The notes: a model not told the origin generated them from the sequence alone. DNA of 64,000 nt from JBFGCT01 sp963825565 (GCA_963825565.1 CAWGTW010000007.1:248001-312000), one strand, 5' to 3'. Counted from the first letter of the stretch, positions 9,456-17,376 are shown. Numbers and translations: made by a program.

Positions 9456-10097
9456 GTGACGAACGACGACGCGCCCGGGGACTGGTTGCTCGAGGGCGGT
9501 GGCGATGCCGCCGACGTCGCCGCACGGTACGACGACTGGGCGGCCACCTACGACGACGACCTCGACTCGTGGTCCTACCGGGCACCGCAGATCGTCGCCG
9601 CGCAGGTCGTCGCCCACGCGCCCGGGGCGAGCTCGGTCCTCGACGTCGGGTGTGGGACCGGGCTCGTCGGACGGGCGCTGCGCGCTGTGGGCTACGAGGG
9701 CGAGATCCACGGCATCGACCTGTCGGCGGCCTCGCTGCGGGTCGCCGCGCGTACCGGGGCGTACACGACGCTCAGGTCGGCCGACCTGCAACAGCCACTC
9801 GACGCCGCCGACGTCAGCGTGGACGCGGTCACCTGCGTCGGGGTGATGACCTATGTCCCCGACGTCGAAGCCGCGTGGCGCGAGTTCGTACGGGTCGTGC
9901 GTCGAGGCGGGCTGGTCGTCGTCACCCAGCGGGAAGACCTGTGGGACGCCCGTGGCTGCCCCGGTGTGATCGACCGGCTCAGCGACGAGGGACGGTGGAC
10001 GCCGCTCGACGTCGCCGGGCCGGCGCCGTACCTCCCGGGCAACCCCGACGGCATGGGTCCGGTCGGGGTGTACTACGTGACCGCCCGCGTCACGTGA
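9456..10097 (+). CDS. Class I SAM-dependent methyltransferase
   Basis: A 213-residue methyltransferase. SVLDVGCGTGLVGRALRAVG is motif I (SAM binding), IHGIDLS motif II, VDAVTCVGVMTYVPDVE motif IV, and VRVVRRGGLVVVTQ motif VI. The N-terminal ARYDDWAATYDDDLDSWSY is typical of Williams-Beuren/UbiE-like small-molecule methyltransferases. The frame is open upstream to 9240, but that part is Pro/Arg-rich and unlike protein, so I start at the GTG at 9456. The substrate is unknown and there is no operon partner. Confidence 0.85.
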   Translation: MTNDDAPGDWLLEGGGDAADVAARYDDWAATYDDDLDSWSYRAPQIVAAQVVAHAPGASSVLDVGCGTGLVGRALRAVGYEGEIHGIDLSAASLRVAARTGAYTTLRSADLQQPLDAADVSVDAVTCVGVMTYVPDVEAAWREFVRVVRRGGLVVVTQREDLWDARGCPGVIDRLSDEGRWTPLDVAGPAPYLPGNPDGMGPVGVYYVTARVT

Positions 10098-10140
10098 CGA
10101 TGCTCGGTCCGCCAATGTCGGCGCGCCAGCGCGCCTGGCG

Positions 10141-10683
10141 TCACTCGCCGGTCTGACCGTCGACCGACTCGCGCAGCAGGTCGGCGTGGCCGTTGTGGCG
10201 GGCGTACTCCTCGATCATGTGGAGCAGGATCCAGCGCAAGCTCGGTGCCCCGCCGTCGGGCCAGGTCCGCCGCGCCAGTTGGTCGAGCCCGTCGGCGCCG
10301 GCGAGCGCCCGATCGGTCAGGGCGCGGGAATGCTCGACCGCTCCCCGCCAGAGCGCAACGAGCTCCTCGGGCGTGTCCTCGGCGGCCGTCCGCCATTCCC
10401 AGTCGGGATCGGCGGCCCAATCGACCGTGTTCCACGGCGGCGACTTGTCACGATCGTGCAACCGCTGCGAGAACCAGTAGTCCTCGACATACGCCATGTG
10501 CTTGAGCAGCCCACCAAGCGTCATCGACGATGCCCCGACCGTCGCCGCCAAGCCATCGGCGTCGACACCGGAGCACTTCCACTCCAACGTCGCCCGCTGG
10601 AACTCCAAGAACCCCAGCACGCTCGTCGTCTCGTCGGAAGCGAGCGGCGCTTCCGGGCGACCGTGCTCGTCGAGGTCGGTCAC
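10141..10683 (-). CDS. DinB-family (DUF664-like) protein
   Basis: A 180-residue four-helix protein of the DinB/YfiT-like superfamily. LGGLLKHMAYVEDYWFSQRL carries the first metal-ligand His, and the C-terminal SLRWILLHMIEEYARHNGHA carries the two further His residues of the usual His triad. The end LLRESVDG is also typical. Some members act as mycothiol-dependent enzymes in actinobacteria, but no specific reaction can be assigned. It starts at the GTG at 10683; a TAGCAT -10-like box lies 8 bp upstream, so the mRNA may be almost leaderless. A C-terminal remnant of a related gene occurs at 14766-14838. Confidence 0.85.
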   Translation of the reverse strand: MTDLDEHGRPEAPLASDETTSVLGFLEFQRATLEWKCSGVDADGLAATVGASSMTLGGLLKHMAYVEDYWFSQRLHDRDKSPPWNTVDWAADPDWEWRTAAEDTPEELVALWRGAVEHSRALTDRALAGADGLDQLARRTWPDGGAPSLRWILLHMIEEYARHNGHADLLRESVDGQTGE

Positions 10684-10803
10684 GGCCCTCGATGCTAGTG
10701 CCCTGACCGCAAACGGCTGGGATGTTCCGCCGGCCGGCGGCGTCGACCGCGGTCGGTCCTTCGGCCCTGGCGCAACGGTGTCCGCGCCGGTCAGCGTGAC
10801 GCG

Positions 10804-11484
10804 ATGACATCGCGATTCGAGTGGGCGGGTATGGGTCCGTTCCTGATGATCTCGATCGTGGCGGTCACTCTGACGGCATGGCAGGTGCGGGTCGACCGGT
10901 CGGTGTTCGAGCGCTTCTTCGGTGCAATCACCCCGGTCGGCGTCGTGACCGGCGCGGCGATCGTCGGCGCGGTCGCGATCGCCCATCTGCAGGGGACATC
11001 GGACTTCGCGGTGCTCGGCCCGGGTTCGTCGCGAGACGCCGTGTCGATCATCGCCTGGTCTGTCCCGCTGCTCGCCGCAGCAGCGATCTGCGCAGACCTC
11101 GCCTTCCGCTTCGCCGAGGATGCGAACGTGGCCATGCCCGACGCGCTCCGGTTCTACTCTGCGATCGCCGTGTTCGTCGAGATCGCGCTGCACGTGGTAC
11201 CGATCGCCGTGCTCGTTGCGATGCTCGGTATGCCGACCGGGTTCGACGCGACGTTCTGGTGGATTGCGATCCCGGTCGCCCTCATCGAGGCAGCCCTGCA
11301 GGCGGCGTACGCCACGACGACCGCCACTGCCGTCTTCAGTGCCGTGCACCTCGTGGTGTTCGGAGTGGCTGAGGTGTGGATGTTCTGGCGGTTCGGATTC
11401 GTGTGGATGCTCGGCTTCCGGCTCGCCTACTACGCCCTGTGGCACGTGGCCTGGGGCGTCGCCCGACTCGAGCTGCTGTTCTGA
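10804..11484 (+). CDS. Hypothetical polytopic membrane protein
   Basis: A 226-residue integral membrane protein with about six hydrophobic segments (around residues 10-25, 42-60, 80-98, 118-140, 148-170 and 180-215). Aromatic residues cluster at the C-terminus (VWMFWRFGFVWMLGFRLAYYALWHVAW). I recognise no family: CPBP-protease Glu/His motifs and transporter signatures are absent. It lies 5 bp before the GNAT gene on the same strand, so the two are probably co-expressed. The function is unknown. Confidence 0.75.
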   Translation: MTSRFEWAGMGPFLMISIVAVTLTAWQVRVDRSVFERFFGAITPVGVVTGAAIVGAVAIAHLQGTSDFAVLGPGSSRDAVSIIAWSVPLLAAAAICADLAFRFAEDANVAMPDALRFYSAIAVFVEIALHVVPIAVLVAMLGMPTGFDATFWWIAIPVALIEAALQAAYATTTATAVFSAVHLVVFGVAEVWMFWRFGFVWMLGFRLAYYALWHVAWGVARLELLF

Positions 11485-11489
11485 GCGCG

Positions 11490-11990
11490 ATGGAGTTCGT
11501 CGAAGCCACCGAGTCGCACATCCCGGCGGTCGCCGCGTTCTTTCGCGAAGCCTGGGGCATGACCGGCCCCGACGCTCCCGGCTGGGCGGGCGCCGACGAC
11601 GACGTGATCGAGTACCTCACCCGATCCGAGTCGCTCATGGAGCGGATCGGCGGACCGGAGCGCCGGATGTTCCTCGCTGTCGAGGAGGAGCGGGTCGTCG
11701 CGTTCGCGGCGACGCGCTGGAGCGGTGAGGGACCGGCGGAACTTGCCGGCATCGTCGTACTCCAGGAGATGGTCGGCAAGGGGATCGGGACCCCACTTCT
11801 GAAGGCGGCGACCGAGCGACTCCGGGCCGACGGCGCAACCTCCGTCTTCGTCCGCACCGAAGCCGACAACGAGCGGGCGCTCGGGTTCTATCGGGCACGC
11901 GGCTTCGGCGACGAGCGAAACCTCACCGAAGCGGTGGAGGGGGCCGAAGTGAACGTGACCGAACTGTGGATGCCGATCGGCGGGGGTTGA
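11490..11990 (+). CDS. GNAT-family N-acetyltransferase
   Basis: A 166-residue single GNAT domain. Motif A is AELAGIVVLQEMVGKGIGTP, matching the Q/RxxGxG/A acetyl-CoA loop. VFVRTEADNERALGFYRARG is the motif B helix (N-E-R-A-x2-F-Y-x-x-x-G-F). The N-terminal EFVEATESHIPAVAAFFREA is the usual first strand-helix. The frame extends upstream over the previous gene; the ATG at 11490, 5 bp after the previous stop, is the sensible start. The acetyl acceptor is unknown. Confidence 0.88.
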   Translation: MEFVEATESHIPAVAAFFREAWGMTGPDAPGWAGADDDVIEYLTRSESLMERIGGPERRMFLAVEEERVVAFAATRWSGEGPAELAGIVVLQEMVGKGIGTPLLKAATERLRADGATSVFVRTEADNERALGFYRARGFGDERNLTEAVEGAEVNVTELWMPIGGG

Positions 11991-12043
11991 CGCGCAGGTC
12001 ATGCCGCCGGAGCGCGACGAGTGCCACCACCGATCGTGGCAGC

Positions 12044-12928
12044 TCAGCGTCGATCGTGTCGGGGTGACGGCCGGCCGGCACTCGCGCCCGCACCGCCGTC
12101 GTCGCGGTCACCGTGGTCGATCTGGACGGTGCCGATCAGTGCCGGGGCAGGAAACGCAACGGAGCCGTCGGCCGCAACGAACGAAGCCAGCTCGCGTTCC
12201 GCCCGGGCGACCAGGGCGGCTTCGCCGACGTCGTCGACCAGATCGGCGAGCGTCCAGCCTCGCACGTCGGTGTGTACCCAGTCCGCGATGGACGCGAATC
12301 GAGCCGTGCCGGCGATCTCATCGACGCGAATGTCGTCGCCGAGCGGCGTCAGGAGTCGCCGGACGTCGTCGGCAGCCCCGAGCACGAACGGGGCGCGCAG
12401 AGCGTTGGCCGCTTGCTCCCCGAGCTCGTCGTCGATCAGGCTGACCATCGCGTCGTAGCCGGGAGTGCGGTCGATACCGGCCCAGGTAGCGATGGTGACC
12501 GTGCCACCCTGGACGGTGGTGCGGGCCATCTCGCGGAGCGCGACGTCGCGGTCGGTGAAGAACATGGCGGCGAACTGACTGAGGACATGGTCGAAGGAGC
12601 GGTCATCGACCGGGAGGGATTCGGCGCAGGCCAGGCGCCACGCGATCGACCGGTCCGATCGGTGGGCGACGGCGAGCATGCCCTCGTTCGGATCGATGCC
12701 CATCACCTCACCGGTCGAGCCCACGCGTCGGTGAGCCGCGATCGCGACGATGCCGGTGCCGCAACCGACGTCGAGCACCCGGGCACCGGGTCCGACGTTC
12801 GCGTGGTCCAGGACCGGCTCGGGGAACTGCGCGAACAAGGCCGGCACGAAGAAGTCGTCGTAGATCTCCGCCGCTGCCGTGCTCACCTGCCCGCGCTCGG
12901 GGTCGGTCGTGTTCGTGGGATCGGCCAT
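12044..12928 (-). CDS. Class I SAM-dependent methyltransferase
   Basis: A 294-residue methyltransferase starting MADPTNTTDP. Motif I is ARVLDVGCGTGIVAIAAHRR, followed by MGIDPNEGMLAVA and SFDHVLSQFAAMFF. The long C-terminal part resembles the UbiE/COQ5-like group 'methyltransferase domain 11' proteins. The start at 12928 was chosen because residues upstream of it are not protein-like. It is divergent from the HxlR-type regulator gene (85 bp between starts), so that regulator may control it. The substrate is unknown. Confidence 0.85.
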   Translation of the reverse strand: MADPTNTTDPERGQVSTAAAEIYDDFFVPALFAQFPEPVLDHANVGPGARVLDVGCGTGIVAIAAHRRVGSTGEVMGIDPNEGMLAVAHRSDRSIAWRLACAESLPVDDRSFDHVLSQFAAMFFTDRDVALREMARTTVQGGTVTIATWAGIDRTPGYDAMVSLIDDELGEQAANALRAPFVLGAADDVRRLLTPLGDDIRVDEIAGTARFASIADWVHTDVRGWTLADLVDDVGEAALVARAERELASFVAADGSVAFPAPALIGTVQIDHGDRDDGGAGASAGRPSPRHDRR

Positions 12929-13013
12929 GGGACACAGCGTGCGCCGATCCGCGTGCCGGTGGAAGTCCTGATTTCGAACTCGACCCTGGTGTCTGGCGCG
13001 CGAGGATGGGGAC

Positions 13014-13685
13014 GTGGGCACCTACCGTCAGTACTGCCCGATCGCTCGGGCATCGGAGATCCTCGCCGAACGCTGGACCCCGCTGCTGGTGCGGAACCTG
13101 ATGCTCGGAGCCCATACGTTCAACGACCTCGCTCGCGGCGTTCCGGCGATGTCGCGCTCGATGCTGTCAAAACGCCTGGCCGAGCTCGAGCGCGCCGGCG
13201 TGATCCAGTCTTCGCCGAAGGAGCACGGCCGCGGGTCGACCTACGACCTCACCGAAGCCGGAGCCGATCTGGCTGCCGTCATCCATGCCCTCGGCGCCTG
13301 GGGTGAGCGATGGGTCGAGGTCACGACCACACACGCCGATCCGGGGTTCGCACTGTGGGCGTGGTGCCAGGCTCAGCTCGACCGCGCCCAACTCCCCGAG
13401 GACCGGATCGTCGTTGCCTTCACGTTCCCCGACGAAGCGGCTGGAAACCGCCACTACTGGCTCCTGGTCGAGCACGGCGATGCGGAGGTCTGCTACGCCG
13501 ACCCCGGCGGTGAACCCGACCTCCATGTCGAGGCCGAGTCGGCGGCATTCGTCGATTGGCACCGGGGGGCGCTCTCGTGGTCGTCGGCCAGACGCGACGG
13601 CCGAATCAGCGTCATCGGTCCACTGCATCTCGCTCGGGCGCTCGCGACGTGGAATCTGCATGCGCCGATCGCGCCACGTGCCTGA
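13014..13685 (+). CDS. HxlR-family transcriptional regulator with C-terminal domain
   Basis: A 223-residue regulator. The N-terminal HxlR winged helix (residues about 5-95) has the hallmark Cys in YCPIARASEILAERWTPLLVRNL, the recognition-helix region MSRSMLSKRLAELERAGVI and the wing HGRGSTYDLTEAG. The C-terminal ~120 residues resemble an SCP2-like ligand domain found in longer actinobacterial HxlR proteins. The GTG start follows GAGGATGGGG. It is divergent from a methyltransferase gene that it may regulate; no operator palindrome stands out in the 85 bp between them. Confidence 0.87.
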   Translation: MGTYRQYCPIARASEILAERWTPLLVRNLMLGAHTFNDLARGVPAMSRSMLSKRLAELERAGVIQSSPKEHGRGSTYDLTEAGADLAAVIHALGAWGERWVEVTTTHADPGFALWAWCQAQLDRAQLPEDRIVVAFTFPDEAAGNRHYWLLVEHGDAEVCYADPGGEPDLHVEAESAAFVDWHRGALSWSSARRDGRISVIGPLHLARALATWNLHAPIAPRA

Positions 13686-13691
13686 CCCGGG

Positions 13692-13709
13692 AACCCGCTC
13701 GAGCGGGTT
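13692..13709 (+). terminator. Perfect hairpin after the HxlR gene
   Basis: The 18-bp palindrome AACCCGCTCGAGCGGGTT starts 6 bp after the stop codon. It has no T-tract, so it may be a weak or Rho-assisted terminator, or a 3'-end stabiliser. Confidence 0.5.
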
Positions 13710-13793
13710 GGCGTCCAGGATCTTGGGCTCGGCAGGCTGCGGTACTGTCGGTGTCGCGCCGGTCTCGGCGTCACTCGATCACGGAGGTGTTCC

Positions 13794-14282
13794 ATGGCAC
13801 TCGATGCGTACCTGAATCTGACGGGGGCGACCCAGGGCAGGATCAGAGGGAGCGTGACCCAGGCCGGACGCGAGGGTTCGCTCGAGATCTGGGGGTGGAA
13901 TCACGAGGTCGTCTCGCCGCGCGACGCTGCGTCGGGCTTGCCGACCGGGAGGCGGCAGCACAAGCCGATCGTGGTGACCAAGCCGATCGACATGGCGACG
14001 CCGCTCCTGATGAACGTGCTGACCAACAACGAGAACATCACCGAGTGGCGGCTCGACTGTTGGCGCCCGAGCCGGGGAGGCAGGGAATTCCAGTACTACA
14101 CGATCGAGCTGGTCAACGCCTCCATCGCCGGGATCCGCCAGGAGCAGCTCAACAACACCTACGAGGAGAACCTGCCCCTCGAGCCGCGAGAGCACGTGTC
14201 GTTCACCTACCAGAAGATCATCTGGACCTGGCAGGACGGCGGTATCACCGCCGAGGACGACTGGGCAACCCCGGATGCCTGA
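13794..14282 (+). CDS. hcp: Hcp-family type VI secretion tube protein, orphan
   Basis: A 162-residue protein that matches the proteobacterial (enterobacterial-type) Hcp family along its whole length. Diagnostic parts are MALDAYLNLTGATQGRI, FSHEV-like GWNHEVVSPRD, LPTGRRQHKPIVVTKPIDMA, TPLLMNVLTNNENI, FQYYTIELVNASI and the C-terminus EHVSFTYQKIIWTW...DDW. Hcp forms hexameric rings that stack into the T6SS tube. No T6SS sheath, baseplate or ClpV gene is in the window. RBS GGAGGTGTTCC precedes the ATG. It overlaps the next gene by 8 bp, suggesting a two-gene unit. Horizontal acquisition or a non-T6SS role is possible. Confidence 0.88.
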   Translation: MALDAYLNLTGATQGRIRGSVTQAGREGSLEIWGWNHEVVSPRDAASGLPTGRRQHKPIVVTKPIDMATPLLMNVLTNNENITEWRLDCWRPSRGGREFQYYTIELVNASIAGIRQEQLNNTYEENLPLEPREHVSFTYQKIIWTWQDGGITAEDDWATPDA

Positions 14283-14679
14283 ACCGATCACCCGTCGTCG
14301 ATTCCTGCGGGACACGGCCGTCGTCTCGGGGGTCGCCGTACTCACCGACCTGGGCTGGTCACCGCGCGTCGACGCCGGCTCCGGCGGCGCTCCCGGGCGC
14401 AACCGCCACGATCGGCCTTCCGATGGGGTCTTCTCCCAAACCGACTACGGCGACGAGCGCGACGAGTTCTTGCTGCGCTGGACCCGCTGGGGCGGCGGCT
14501 CCCGACTCGAGCTCCGATCCAACGCGATCCTGATCGACCGACCGGCCGACGCTCCCGAGGTGATCGAGCTCCGCGACTTCGAGCAGGGTCGAGGCCACCA
14601 CATCATCGCCCAGCACTTCGGTACACCGGTGCTGGCGCAACTCCGCAACGAAGTCGCCCAACTCAGCCTCTTCGCCTAG
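14275..14679 (+). CDS. Small Tat-signal protein of unknown function, partner of Hcp
   Basis: A 134-residue protein. The N-terminus TRRRFLRDTAVVSGVAVL is a twin-arginine signal (RRxFLR plus a hydrophobic segment), so it is predicted to be exported folded. The mature part is small and beta-rich: DEFLLRWTRWGGGSRLELRS and HHIIAQHFGTPVLAQLRNEV. I recognise no family. The start codon lies inside the hcp gene (8-bp overlap), implying translational coupling and a shared function. It could be a secreted cargo or adaptor for the Hcp ring; that is inference only. Confidence 0.7.
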   Translation: MPEPITRRRFLRDTAVVSGVAVLTDLGWSPRVDAGSGGAPGRNRHDRPSDGVFSQTDYGDERDEFLLRWTRWGGGSRLELRSNAILIDRPADAPEVIELRDFEQGRGHHIIAQHFGTPVLAQLRNEVAQLSLFA

Positions 14680-14765
14680 ACCGGGCGCCTCAGCCCGCCA
14701 CCGGGGCAGCAGTGTGGGCGGCTCCGAGCCGGCGGGATGGGGGACGGGTTCCGGCACTCCTGCGG

Positions 14766-14838
14766 TCAGCGCGCCGTGGTGCCGTCGATCCGTTCGCGGA
14801 GGATGTCGAGGTGGCCGGCGTGTCGGGCCCCGTCCGGG
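14766..14838 (-). pseudogene. Remnant of a DinB-family gene (C-terminal tail only)
   Basis: Minus-strand reading gives RPDGARHAGHLDILRERIDG followed by four residues and a TGA at 14766. This matches the typical C-terminus of DinB/DUF664 proteins (compare ARHNGHADLLRESVDG in the intact gene at 10141-10683). Upstream in the same frame LRLIGI is weakly reminiscent of the SLRWILLHMI segment, after which similarity is lost. No intact start remains. It looks like a deleted paralogue. The surrounding 14680-14936 region has no other gene I can support. Confidence 0.5.
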
Positions 14839-14936
14839 CGTGAGGGGATCCCGATCAAGCGCAGTCGCCCCGGGGACGAGCGGGTTCTCGCAGATCGTGC
14901 GAGCGGCGGTGCGGCGTCCCGCGGGCGCCGTCGACG

Positions 14937-15461
14937 TCAGACGCCGAGGAGCGACCGCCACTGGGACGGATACGCCGCAGCGACCGCCTCGGGCGTCATC
15001 CGCAGCGTCGCCTGCGGAGGGAGGTCGGCTACCGCCCGAGACTCCATGTAGTGATGCGCCGTGTGGCGGAGCCCCTCGAACATCGACCGGCGGAGCGCGA
15101 CCAGTTCGGGCGGTGGTGACTCGTCGTAGCACCCCCAGATCGTGAACGCGATCGTCAGGTCGTGGACGACGGGCGCCCGCGAGAAGATCGACGCCCGCCG
15201 GAGCGCCACGCCGAGGCACCCCCGGATGGCGTCGTCTTCGTACTCGCCCTCGGTCAGCCGGAGCTTGGGCCGCAGCAGCTCGGCGATGTGCAGCGCGAAC
15301 CCCTGATCGGGTCCGTGACTGCCGAGGCGCTTGCCCTCGGGTTGGAATCCGTCGATCTCGCCGGGACGGTCGGGGTTCCATGCATCGGGCACGTGGTCAG
15401 GGGACCGGTACGCGCGCGATTGGTCCATCGCAGGGACCGGGCTGTACTTCGGTGCGGACAT
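14937..15461 (-). CDS. Hypothetical protein
   Basis: A 174-residue soluble protein starting MSAPKYSPVPAMDQSRAYRS. It contains LHIAELLRPKLRLTEGEYEDDAIRGCLGVALRR and VVHDLTIAFTIWGCYDESPPPELVALRR, a mostly helical pattern. I recognise no domain or catalytic motif, and there is no signal peptide or membrane segment. Codon use is like its neighbours and the frame is clean, so it is probably real. It stands alone, 66 bp after the cimA stop on the same strand. Confidence 0.65.
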   Translation of the reverse strand: MSAPKYSPVPAMDQSRAYRSPDHVPDAWNPDRPGEIDGFQPEGKRLGSHGPDQGFALHIAELLRPKLRLTEGEYEDDAIRGCLGVALRRASIFSRAPVVHDLTIAFTIWGCYDESPPPELVALRRSMFEGLRHTAHHYMESRAVADLPPQATLRMTPEAVAAAYPSQWRSLLGV

Positions 15462-15527
15462 CGGCCCCAGTTCTACCCGATCCGAGCCCGCGGCACGTGA
15501 GCGGCTCGACCGAGGCCGAAGGCGGCG

Positions 15528-17108
15528 TCAGCGGGCGGCGTGCAGCAGCCCGTAGACGATGCTGTCCTCCAGCGCCCGCCACGACGCTTCGATGATGTTC
15601 GGGCTGACCCCGATCGTCGTCCAGTCCCGTTGGCCGTCGGTCGCTGTCAGCAGGACGCGCGTCGTCGCTCCGGTCGCACTGCCGCCGTCGAGGATCCGCA
15701 CCTTGTAGTCGGTCAGGTGGATGTCGGCCAGTTGCGGGAGCGCCTTGCCGACCGCCTTGCGCAGCGCGGTGTCGATCGCGTTGACCGGCCCGTTGCCCTC
15801 CGCGACGTAGACATGCCGCTGTGCGTCGTCGCCCTCGCCGACCCACACCTTGACCGTGGCCTCGGTCGAGAACGCGCCATCGGGCAACTCGTCGGTGATC
15901 ACCCGCATCGACTCGACCCGGAAGAACTCCGGCACGTTGCCCGACACGCGGCGCATCAGCAGTTCGAGCGAGGCGTCAGCCGCCTCGAAGTGGTACCCCT
16001 CGTGCTCGAGCCGCTTGAGGTCGTCGATGACCTGGTTGATCTCCGGGCCGTCCATCCCGAGCCCGAGCTCGTCGGATTTGATCTGGATCGTCGCCCGGCC
16101 CGCCATCTCCGACACGACGAACCGCGTGCCGTTGCCGACCTGTTCGGGGTCGACGTGCTCGTAGGCGTCCTTGGCCCTGGCGATCGCCGACACGTGCAGC
16201 CCGGCCTTGTGGGCGAAGGCCGACGACCCGACGTAGGGCGCCTGCGGGTTCACCGCCCGGTTGAGCGTCTCGGCGACGTGGTGACTGACAACGGTCAGCC
16301 GCTCGATGCGCCCCTCGGGCAGGCACCGGTACCCCAGCTTGAGCTGGAGGTTCGGGATGACGGTCGACAGGTTGGTGTTGCCGGTTCGCTCGCCGAGACC
16401 GTTGAGCGTGCCCTGGACGTGACCAGCGCCCGCTTCGACCGCAGCCATCGAGTTGGCGACCGCGCACCCGGTGTCGTCGTGGCAGTGGATCCCGATGATC
16501 GCGTCGTCGCCGACGTGGGACTTGACGTCGCCGACGATGCGCCCGACCTCGCTCGGCAGCGTTCCGCCGTTGGTGTCGCAGAGCACGAGATGTGAGGCGC
16601 CGTTGACGACGGCGGCTTCGATCGCCCTCAGCGAGAACTCGGGGTTCGCCTTGTACCCGTCGAAGAAGTGTTCGAGATCGACCAGCACCATCCGCCCCTC
16701 GGCGCGCAGGAAGCGAACCGAATCGGCGATCATCGCGGCCCCTTCGTCGAGCGTGGTCTTGAGCGCCTCGACGACGTGGTACTCCGAGCTCTTGGCCACG
16801 ATGCACACCGCCGAGGTGTCGGCCTCGATCAGGTTGCGCAGCGTGGCGTCGTCGTCGACCTTGCCCCGCGGGCGGCGGGTCGACCCGAACGCGACGAGCG
16901 TCGACGTCGGCAGGCTCAGCTCGGCCGAGGCGCGGGCGAAGAACTCGATGTCTTTCGGGTTGGCCCCCGGCCAGCCGCCCTCGATGAAGTGGACGCCGAG
17001 GTGATCGAGCTGCTCCGCGATGCGCAGCTTGTCGTCGACCGTTGCCGAGACGCCCTCGACCTGGAGGCCGTCCCTGAGTGTGGTGTCGAAGACTTCGACG
17101 AGTCGCAT
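15528..17108 (-). CDS. cimA: Citramalate synthase
   Basis: A 526-residue enzyme that condenses pyruvate and acetyl-CoA to (R)-citramalate, giving 2-oxobutyrate for isoleucine without threonine deaminase. The HMGL-like TIM barrel starts VEVFDTTLRDGLQVEGVS, and the metal ligands are in IGIHCHDDTGCAVANS. GTLNGLGERTGNTNLS and ASHLVLCDTNGGTLPSE match CimA of the long LeuA-like type. The C-terminal ~130 residues form the LeuA-type allosteric domain (VNAIDTALRKAVGKALP, YKVRILDGG). The ATG has GGGAG six bases upstream. A leader peptide and two hairpins precede it (17131-17217). Confidence 0.93.
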   Translation of the reverse strand: MRLVEVFDTTLRDGLQVEGVSATVDDKLRIAEQLDHLGVHFIEGGWPGANPKDIEFFARASAELSLPTSTLVAFGSTRRPRGKVDDDATLRNLIEADTSAVCIVAKSSEYHVVEALKTTLDEGAAMIADSVRFLRAEGRMVLVDLEHFFDGYKANPEFSLRAIEAAVVNGASHLVLCDTNGGTLPSEVGRIVGDVKSHVGDDAIIGIHCHDDTGCAVANSMAAVEAGAGHVQGTLNGLGERTGNTNLSTVIPNLQLKLGYRCLPEGRIERLTVVSHHVAETLNRAVNPQAPYVGSSAFAHKAGLHVSAIARAKDAYEHVDPEQVGNGTRFVVSEMAGRATIQIKSDELGLGMDGPEINQVIDDLKRLEHEGYHFEAADASLELLMRRVSGNVPEFFRVESMRVITDELPDGAFSTEATVKVWVGEGDDAQRHVYVAEGNGPVNAIDTALRKAVGKALPQLADIHLTDYKVRILDGGSATGATTRVLLTATDGQRDWTTIGVSPNIIEASWRALEDSIVYGLLHAAR

Positions 17109-17130
17109 GAAACGCTCCCGAGAAATGAAC

Positions 17131-17151
17131 AAGCCGCCCGGCGGGCGGCTT
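17131..17151 (-). terminator. Attenuator terminator hairpin upstream of cimA
   Basis: On the minus strand the stem AAGCCGCCC / GGGCGGCTT (9 bp, loop GCC) is followed by GTTCATTTCTC, a partial U-tract. It lies between the leader peptide stop and the cimA RBS, 22 bp before the start codon. This is the position of an intrinsic terminator in transcription attenuation. Confidence 0.7.
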
Positions 17152-17157
17152 GGCGAA

Positions 17158-17176
17158 CACACAGATGGTCTGCGTG
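17158..17176 (-). promoter_or_regulatory. First hairpin of the cimA leader
   Basis: Minus-strand CACGCAGA / UCUGUGUG pairs over 8 bp (one G-U) around a CCA loop, beginning 2 bases after the leader stop codon. It lies 6 bases before the terminator stem, the usual place for a pause hairpin. A segment inside the leader ORF, CCGUCCGGCG, could instead pair with the terminator's CGCCGGGCGG, giving a mutually exclusive fold. Confidence 0.55.
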
Positions 17177-17178
17177 CT

Positions 17179-17217
17179 CTACGAAATGATGATGACAGTG
17201 CGCCGGACGGACGACAT
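17179..17217 (-). CDS. cimA leader peptide MSSVRRTVIIIS
   Basis: A 12-codon ORF upstream of cimA ending in TAG. It encodes Thr-Val-Ile-Ile-Ile (ACT GTC ATC ATC ATT) just before the stop, the amino acids whose supply a citramalate pathway would sense. An in-frame ATG three codons earlier (17226) is possible, but the ATG at 17217 lies seven bases after a TTGAAT -10 box, so it would be the 5' end of a leaderless RNA. The leuA leader in this window has the same geometry and also starts MSS. Confidence 0.75.
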   Translation of the reverse strand: MSSVRRTVIIIS

Positions 17218-17224
17218 CTCGACC

Positions 17225-17254
17225 ATTCAACCCGCTGATCGGCGCGGTCGTCAA
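17225..17254 (-). promoter_or_regulatory. Promoter of cimA and its leader
   Basis: Minus-strand TTGACG (17254-17249), an 18-bp spacer and TTGAAT (17230-17225). The predicted transcript start falls at about the leader ATG at 17217. Confidence 0.55.
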
Positions 17255-17376
17255 CGCCGAGCCGGAAACTGTGCGTATCCCTGTGCATGAACGGTGGGGA
17301 ACCGTGTGGACGAGCAGGGTTTCCTGGGGGTAACCGGAAACTTCGGTGGATAACCCTGTGACTTCCGAAATACCTC

